From: Actinomadura rupiterrae
GTDB taxonomy: Bacteria > Actinomycetota > Actinomycetes > Streptosporangiales > Streptosporangiaceae
DNA length: 64,000 nucleotides
Direction of reading: 5' to 3'
Assembly (NCBI RefSeq): GCF_024172125.1
Contig: NZ_JAMZEA010000002.1
Coordinates: forward strand, 496,001-560,000
The position numbers and the translations under genes are program-made. The notes under the pieces are model-generated. The model saw nothing but the letters and a program-made list of their open reading frames with translations. It ran no database searches and was not told where the DNA came from. Position 1 is the first letter of the stretch. Every line of letters starts with the position of its first letter. Of the stretch, positions 59,067-64,000 are shown one piece after another.

Positions 59067-60713
59067 ATGAGCCCGAAAACCAGCCCCCGGAGCGCGGACG
59101 CCGTCCCGTGGCCCGCCGAGTTCGCCGCCCGCTACTACGAGCGCGGCTACTGGCAGGGCATACCGCTCGGCGCGCACGTCCAGGCCGCCGCGGACGCCAC
59201 GCCCGACGCGCTGTGCCTGGTGGACGGGGACGTCCGCCTGACCTACCGCGAGTTGATGTCCCGTGCCGACGGAGCCGCGCTGCGCCTGCGCGACCTGGGC
59301 CTGCGTCCCGGCGACCGCGTCCTGACGCAGCTGCCGAACTGCTGGGAGTTCGTCGTGCTGGCGCTGGCGTGCCTGCGCCTCGGCACGCCGCCGCTGCTCG
59401 CACTGCCCGCCGCCCGCCGCCACGAGGTCACCGCGATCGCGGAAGCGGCCGGCGCCCGCGCCCTGGTCGTCACCGCCGACGACCGCGGCTTCGACCTGGA
59501 GGCCATGGCCTGGCAGGTCGCCGGCGACGTCCCGTCCGTGAAGAACGTCCTGGTAGCCGGTGGTACGAGCGGGAGGAGCGCGGACCTGGGGGAGTTGTGC
59601 GCCCCCGCCGAGGATGCGAAGGCGGCGCGGGCCGAGCTGGACCACGCGGCGCCGGATGCGGAGCGGACGGCGTTGTTCCTGCTGTCGGGCGGGACGACCG
59701 CGCTGCCCAAGATCATCGCGCGGACGCACAACGACTACGCCTACATGGTCGAGCGGTCGGCGGACGTCAGCGGCTTCGGCCCGGACACCGTCTACCTGGC
59801 CGTCCTGCCGTTGGCGCACGGGTTCCCGATGACGAGCGCGCTGGGCGCACTGATGTCCGGCGGACGCCTTGTCCTCGGAGCCTCGCCCGCGCCGGAGCGC
59901 GCGTTCGCCGACGTCGAGCGGGAGCGGGTGACGGCGACGTCGCTGGTCCCGGCCGTCCTGCGGCGGTGGGTGGAGCACCGCGAGCGGGACGCGCGGCACG
60001 ACCTCGGCTCGCTGGAACTGCTCCAGACCGGCGGCGCGAGCATGCCGGCGGGGCTGGCGCGCAAGGTCCGGACGGTGCTCGGCTGCACGCTCCAGCAGGG
60101 CTACGGCATGTCCGAGGGCCTGCTCTGCTACACCCGCCGGGACGATCCGGAAGAGGTGCGGATCGCCACCCAGGGCCGTCCGGTCTGTCCGGACGACGAG
60201 CTGCTCGTCGTGGACGCCGAGGGTGTCCCGGTGCCGCCCGGAGAGCCCGGCCTGCTGCTCACCCGCGGGCCGTACACCGTCCGCGGCTACGTCGGCGGCG
60301 GCGAGGCGGAGGCGCGGGCGTTCGCGCCCGGCGGCTGGTACCGGACGGGCGACATCGTGCGGCTGCGCCCGGACGGCAACCTGGTCGTCGAGGGCCGCGA
60401 CAAGGACGTGGTGAACCGCGGCGGCGAGAAGATCGCGGCGGCCGAGGTGGAGGCGCACGCGCTGCGCCTGGACGGCGTCGCGGCCGCCGCCGTCGTGCCC
60501 GTCCCGGATGACGAGCTGGGCGAGCGCGTCTGCCTCTGCGTCGTGCTGCGCCCCGGCCGCGCGCTCGGCCTGGACGAGGTGCGCGCCGCGATGGAACGCG
60601 AAGGCGTGGCCCGCTACAAACTCCCGGAAAGGCTCGAAGTGCTTCCCGACATCCCGCTCACCTCGCTGGGAAAGACCGACAAACGCGCCCTCCGAAACAC
60701 TCTCGGTATATAG
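59067..60713 (+). CDS. Aryl-AMP/CoA ligase (NcsB2/DhbE-like)
   Basis: The 548-residue adenylate-forming enzyme has the P-loop FLLSGGTTALPKI, LQQGYGMSEGL (A5), WYRTGDIVRL (A7), VVEGRDKDVVNRGGEKI (A8) and the catalytic lysine near LTSLGKTDKRALR (A10). The N-terminal PWPAEFAARYYERGYW is characteristic of 2,3-dihydroxybenzoate-type aryl-acid ligases, the group that includes NcsB2. It would activate the PKS-derived aromatic acid for attachment to the enediyne core. GGAGG precedes the ATG. It starts an operon with a P450 and a YCII protein. Confidence 0.93.
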   Translation: MSPKTSPRSADAVPWPAEFAARYYERGYWQGIPLGAHVQAAADATPDALCLVDGDVRLTYRELMSRADGAALRLRDLGLRPGDRVLTQLPNCWEFVVLALACLRLGTPPLLALPAARRHEVTAIAEAAGARALVVTADDRGFDLEAMAWQVAGDVPSVKNVLVAGGTSGRSADLGELCAPAEDAKAARAELDHAAPDAERTALFLLSGGTTALPKIIARTHNDYAYMVERSADVSGFGPDTVYLAVLPLAHGFPMTSALGALMSGGRLVLGASPAPERAFADVERERVTATSLVPAVLRRWVEHRERDARHDLGSLELLQTGGASMPAGLARKVRTVLGCTLQQGYGMSEGLLCYTRRDDPEEVRIATQGRPVCPDDELLVVDAEGVPVPPGEPGLLLTRGPYTVRGYVGGGEAEARAFAPGGWYRTGDIVRLRPDGNLVVEGRDKDVVNRGGEKIAAAEVEAHALRLDGVAAAAVVPVPDDELGERVCLCVVLRPGRALGLDEVRAAMEREGVARYKLPERLEVLPDIPLTSLGKTDKRALRNTLGI

Positions 60714-60771
60714 CGCCGTGCACGACAACTTCGGAGAAGACGCGTCCGGCGGCCCTTCCTACAGTGAGCCC

Positions 60772-62013
60772 ATGGTCGCCGAAACAGCAGTGCCCGAAGC
60801 CGAATACCGCAATCCCCTGAGCGCGGAATTCATGCGCCGTTCCGCCGCCGAGCGGGTGGAGATCCTCGCGAGCCTGCGCGCCACCCGCGGGCCGGTGCGG
60901 TTCCGCCAGCCGAGCTCGATGGGCGGCCCGCCTGTCGAGTTCTACCTGGTCACCCGGTACGCCGAGGTGGAGGAGGCGAGCCGGCGCACCGACGTGTTCA
61001 GCTCCGAGCCCAACGCCACCACGCTGGAGGACCTGCCGCCGGACAAGCGCCGCGGCGCGCCCTCGATGATCAACATGGACGACCCGCGGCACGCCCGGAT
61101 CCGCCGGATCGTCGCGCGCGCGTTCACCGTGCGGACGATCGCCGCGTTCGACCACCGCCTCCAGGAGGTCGCCCGCGGCATCGTGGACGACCTGGAGGAG
61201 CGCGGCCCCTGCGACTTCGTCGCGGACGTCGCCCGGCCGATGCCACTGAAGATCATCTGCACCATGATGGGCATCCCGGAGGAGGCGCACGACGAGGTCA
61301 TCGAGCACAGCGAGACCTTCCTCGCGGCCACCGACCCGCTGGCCCGCCCGCCGCGCGACGCCGTCGCGCAGTCGGTGCGGTTCTTCGACGGGCTGTTCCG
61401 CGACCTGTCGCGCGAGCGCCGGAGCCGCCCGACCGGCGACCTGACGACCCTGCTCGTCCACGACGACGCCGACGGCGACGCGCTGGACGAGCGCGAGCTG
61501 GCGGTGTTCTTCCGCAGCCTCGTCGTCGCCGGGACGGGCACGACCCGCAACAGCCTCTCGCACGCCCTCATCCAGCTCACCGACCACGAGGACCAGCGCG
61601 AACTGCTGCTCGCCGACGTCCCCGGACGCATGCCCGGCACGGTCGAGGAGGTGCTCCGGCACGTCAGCCCCGTCACCTACATGCGCCGCAACCTCACCCG
61701 CGACTACGTCCTCGGCGACGTCGAGTACGCCAAGGGCGACATGATCGTCATGCACTACGGCGCGGCGAACCGCGACGAGACCGTCTTCGAGCGGCCGGAC
61801 GACTTCGACATCACCCGCGACCCGAACCCGCACCTGGCGTTCGGCGGCCCCGGCCCGCACCTGTGCCTCGGCGCGAACCTCGCCCGCCGCGAGATGACCG
61901 TCCTGCTCGGCGAGCTGTTCACCCGGCTGCCCGGCCTGCGCGCCACCGGCGCGCCCGTCCTGCACGAGACGGGCCTGGTATACGGTGTCGATCGGCTGCC
62001 CTGTGCATTCTAG
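60772..62013 (+). CDS. Cytochrome P450, CYP124/125-like, altered I-helix
   Basis: This 413-residue P450 has ExxR in VEEVLRHVSPVTYMRR, heme loop FGGPGPHLCLGANLA with Cys365, and MNMDDPRHARIRRIV in the C-helix area, as in actinobacterial CYP124/125-like enzymes. The I-helix reads AGTGTT (253-258): the Thr is kept but the conserved acidic residue is Gly256. The ATG at 60772 gives a natural N-terminus; a GTG at 60718 is possible but has no ribosome-binding site. It follows the ligase by 58 bases. A further oxidation of the aryl acid or core is likely. Confidence 0.9.
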   Translation: MVAETAVPEAEYRNPLSAEFMRRSAAERVEILASLRATRGPVRFRQPSSMGGPPVEFYLVTRYAEVEEASRRTDVFSSEPNATTLEDLPPDKRRGAPSMINMDDPRHARIRRIVARAFTVRTIAAFDHRLQEVARGIVDDLEERGPCDFVADVARPMPLKIICTMMGIPEEAHDEVIEHSETFLAATDPLARPPRDAVAQSVRFFDGLFRDLSRERRSRPTGDLTTLLVHDDADGDALDERELAVFFRSLVVAGTGTTRNSLSHALIQLTDHEDQRELLLADVPGRMPGTVEEVLRHVSPVTYMRRNLTRDYVLGDVEYAKGDMIVMHYGAANRDETVFERPDDFDITRDPNPHLAFGGPGPHLCLGANLARREMTVLLGELFTRLPGLRATGAPVLHETGLVYGVDRLPCAF

Positions 62014-62095
62014 AAGCACCGCGTTCTAGGCGCCGCCTTCCCGCCGCGCTCCAGACGCGCTGCTTTCCAGCGATCCGCTGCCGGAGGCGAGGACC

Positions 62096-62476
62096 GTGAA
62101 GTACCTCATCCTGATCAACAGCAACCCCGAGTCCCGGCGGATCTGGGAGAAGATGCCCGCCGACCGGCGGGCCGAGGGCCTGCGCGCCTACGACGCGCTC
62201 ACCAAGGACCTCGACACGTCCGGCGAGCTGATCGTCACGCACGCGCTCGCCGACCCGTCGCTGACCGTCCGGGTGCCGGGCGAGCCGGACCTGTCCCTCG
62301 CGGGCACCGGCGACGGCCCGTACGCCGAGGCGAAGGAGGTCCTCGCCGGGTTCTACCTGGTCGAGTGCGACGACATCGAGCAGGCCGTCGAGCACGCCAA
62401 GCGCATCCCCGAGGCCGCGTACGGCCTGGTGGAGGTCCGTCCGGTGATGGACTCCTACCCCTACCCGGAAGACTGA
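62096..62476 (+). CDS. YCII/DGPF-domain protein
   Basis: The protein of 126 residues begins MKYLILINSNPESRRIWEKM and has LIVTHALADPSLTVRV, GTGDGPYAEAKEVLAGFYLVECDDIEQAVEHAKRIP and VEVRPVMD, the DGPF subgroup of the YCII family. In many genomes DGPF genes lie next to ECF42 sigma genes; here the sigma gene is 6 kb away, inside the same gene cluster. The GTG start follows GGAGG. It probably shares the transcript of the ligase and P450 genes and ends before a strong terminator. Enzymatic role unknown. Confidence 0.88.
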   Translation: MKYLILINSNPESRRIWEKMPADRRAEGLRAYDALTKDLDTSGELIVTHALADPSLTVRVPGEPDLSLAGTGDGPYAEAKEVLAGFYLVECDDIEQAVEHAKRIPEAAYGLVEVRPVMDSYPYPED

Positions 62477-62511
62477 CCTTCCCCCGCTGACCTTCCTCCA
62501 CGGACATGAAT

Positions 62512-62543
62512 GAGCCGCCCGGCTCCCCCAAGCCGGGCGGCTC
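62512..62543. terminator. Bidirectional terminator hairpin
   Basis: GAGCCGCCCGGCT (62512-62524) pairs perfectly with AGCCGGGCGGCTC (62531-62543) around CCCCCA. It lies between the convergent YCII and epoxide-hydrolase genes. Confidence 0.85.
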
Positions 62544-62600
62544 GTCCAACGGCCGGCGGCCTCCGAACGCCAGCCGCGTCCCTGCGTCCCCGCGTCCGCG

Positions 62601-63761
62601 TCAGTCGCGGACGAGGCGGGTGAACGTGCGGAGGTCGGAGACGAGCGCCTCCGGCTGCTCCAGAGCGGCGAAGTGCCCGCCCTTGTCGTACTCCTGCCAG
62701 TGCGCCAGCGTCGGCAGCACCCGGTCGGCCCAGGCCCGGATCGGGCGCGTCGCGTCCGCCGGGAACACGGCCGCGCCGACCGGCGCGCGCATCGGCCACG
62801 GCCCGCCCCACGTCTTCACGAACTGCTCGGTGAGGTGCGTGGTCTCGTAGTAGATCTGCGCGCTCGGCCCGGCCGTCCCGGTGAGCCAGTAGAGCATCAC
62901 GTTGGTGAGCATCCGGTCGCGGTCGATGGCCTCCTCGGGCGCGGCGTCGCAGTCGCCCCACTCGCGGAACTTCTCCATGATCCAGGCGAGCTGCCCCACC
63001 GGCGAGTCGGTCAGCCCGTAGGCGAGCGTGTGCGGGCGCGTGGCCTGGATCTTCTGCCAGCCGAAGCCGTCCTCGGCGAAGTACGCGTCGTGTGCGAGCT
63101 TCGCCTGGTCGGCCTCGCTCAGCCCCGCCATCTCGGACGGGTCGCCGGACGGCATCGTCACGACCATGTTCACGTGCACGCCCGCGACGTGCTCGGGGTC
63201 CTCCTGGCCGAGCATCAGCGAGATGACCATGCCCCAGTCGCCGCCCTGCGCGACGTACCGCTCGTAGCCGAGGCGGCTCATCAGCTCGGCCCACGCGCGC
63301 GCGATCCGGCGGCAGTCCCAGCCCGCCTCGCGGGTCGGCCCGGAGAACGCGAAGCCGGGGATGTGCGGGATCACGACGTGGAACGCGTCCGCCGGGTCGC
63401 CGCCGTGCGCGCGCGGGTCGGTCAGCGGGCCGATCACGTCCAGGAACTCCACGACCGACCCGGGCCAGCCGTGCGTGAGGATGACCGGCGTCGCGTCCGG
63501 CTCCGGCGACCGGACGTGCAGGAAGTGCACGTTCGCGCCGTCGATCTCGGTGGTGAACTGCGGGTACCGGTTCAGCTCGGCCTCGGCGGCGCGCCAGTCG
63601 TAGCTGCCCGTCCAGTACTCCACCAGCTCGCGCAGGTACTTCTGCGGGATGCCGCGCTCCCAGCCCACGCCGGGCAGCTCGGCCGGCCAGCGGGTCGCGG
63701 CGATCCGCCGGCGCAGATCGGCGAGTTGCTCCTCGGGAATGTCGATGCGGAACGGCTGCAT
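62601..63761 (-). CDS. Epoxide hydrolase of the EHN/SgcF type
   Basis: The 386-residue protein has the N-terminal epoxide-hydrolase domain ([47 protein letters not shown]) and an alpha/beta-hydrolase core: HGWPG (97-101) for the oxyanion site, AQGGDWG with nucleophile Asp175, and [12 protein letters not shown] with the catalytic His. Enzymes of this type (SgcF, NcsF1/F2, KedF) hydrolyse the epoxide of the enediyne core to a vicinal diol during assembly of C-1027 and neocarzinostatin. Its presence supports a 9-membered-type pathway with an epoxide-derived core hydroxyl used for attachment. Confidence 0.92.
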   Translation of the reverse strand: MQPFRIDIPEEQLADLRRRIAATRWPAELPGVGWERGIPQKYLRELVEYWTGSYDWRAAEAELNRYPQFTTEIDGANVHFLHVRSPEPDATPVILTHGWPGSVVEFLDVIGPLTDPRAHGGDPADAFHVVIPHIPGFAFSGPTREAGWDCRRIARAWAELMSRLGYERYVAQGGDWGMVISLMLGQEDPEHVAGVHVNMVVTMPSGDPSEMAGLSEADQAKLAHDAYFAEDGFGWQKIQATRPHTLAYGLTDSPVGQLAWIMEKFREWGDCDAAPEEAIDRDRMLTNVMLYWLTGTAGPSAQIYYETTHLTEQFVKTWGGPWPMRAPVGAAVFPADATRPIRAWADRVLPTLAHWQEYDKGGHFAALEQPEALVSDLRTFTRLVRD

Positions 63762-63904
63762 TCGCTGTCCTTCGCTTTCGGTTGCTCCGGCCGTGTCGCT
63801 CCGGATGGCCAGCGTCGTGCCGTCACTGAATCATTTTCCCGGCGCCGCTTCTTCTTCTCCCGTGCGGTCTTCGAAATCGGCTCTGACCTGCGCCGACGGC
63901 GCCG

Positions 63905-63920
63905 CGCAAGGACGGAGATG
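63905..63920 (+). promoter_or_regulatory. Shared cluster element, site 8 (upstream of the gene leaving the window)
   Basis: CGCAAGGACGGAGATG ends 73 bases before the ATG at 63994. The right half matches the consensus fully, the middle less well. Orientation and spacing agree with the other sites, which suggests that the next gene belongs to the same cluster. Confidence 0.4.
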
Positions 63921-63993
63921 CCGCGCCCGGCGCGGCGGGTGATCCTCGAAGCGGCTCATTGTGGATTCGCATCGCTCGAAAGGAGGGAAGCGG

Positions 63994-64000
63994 ATGGGCG
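63994..64000 (+). CDS. Start of a gene cut by the window end
   Basis: AAAGGAGGG at 63980-63988 is followed five bases later by ATGGGCG, the last seven bases. The ribosome-binding site is among the strongest in the window, so a real gene very probably begins here; its product cannot be seen. Confidence 0.5.

Overview
The window is high-GC DNA with dense overlapping genes, many GTG starts and TetR/AraC/StrR-type regulators. It carries an LigD-type polymerase, CbtAB with a cobalamin riboswitch, and ECF41/ECF42-type sigma factors. Everything fits a filamentous actinomycete, probably Streptosporangiales/Actinomadura-like; this is inference from gene content only.

Layout. Positions 1-17000 are a mixed chromosomal region: the end of a MarR regulator, a RibD-fold reductase, a hydrolase and truncated ECF41-like sigma factor diverging from a SnoaL-like protein, secreted and lipid-anchored small proteins, an acyl-CoA dehydrogenase-family enzyme, riboswitch-controlled cbtBA, a stand-alone LigD polymerase, several regulators, a degenerate nuclease-like protein, a GH25 lysozyme and an AAA-LuxR regulator. 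Positions 17000-24500 are one co-directional polyol/glycerol-3-phosphate operon: MFS transporter, FGGY kinase, GlpD-like, AGPS-like FAD oxidase, GlpP-like antiterminator and monooxygenase. It has a clear promoter and a strong hairpin in its leader.

From about 24550 to the right end lies an enediyne biosynthetic gene cluster. The core cassette is two DUF1702 proteins, UnbV, UnbU, the 1934-residue PKSE (KS-AT-ACP-KR-DH-PPTase), the hot-dog thioesterase, a flavin reductase, a P450, and on the other strand an E8-like protein, a GMC oxidoreductase and an AhpD-like protein. This accessory set resembles 9-membered pathways (C-1027, neocarzinostatin, maduropeptin). A second iterative PKS (KS-AT-DH-KR-ACP, NcsB/MdpB/CalO5 type), a flavin halogenase, an O-methyltransferase, two P450s and an aryl-AMP/CoA ligase form a module for a halogenated, probably O-methylated aromatic acid. 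Regulators (AraC, StrR/ParB-like, butyrolactone-receptor-like TetR), a DHA2 exporter and an epoxide hydrolase complete it. No apoprotein, deoxysugar or glycosyltransferase gene is visible; a gene beginning at 63994 suggests the cluster continues beyond the window.

The least expected signal is a shared 16-bp element, roughly SGCAWTTNSNGAGATG. It lies 62-135 bases upstream of eight gene or operon starts of the cluster and always has the same orientation relative to the gene it precedes; it looks like the binding site of a cluster-wide regulator. A second neat regulatory structure is a symmetric, face-to-face ECF42-type promoter between an ECF42 sigma gene and a RibD-fold reductase gene.
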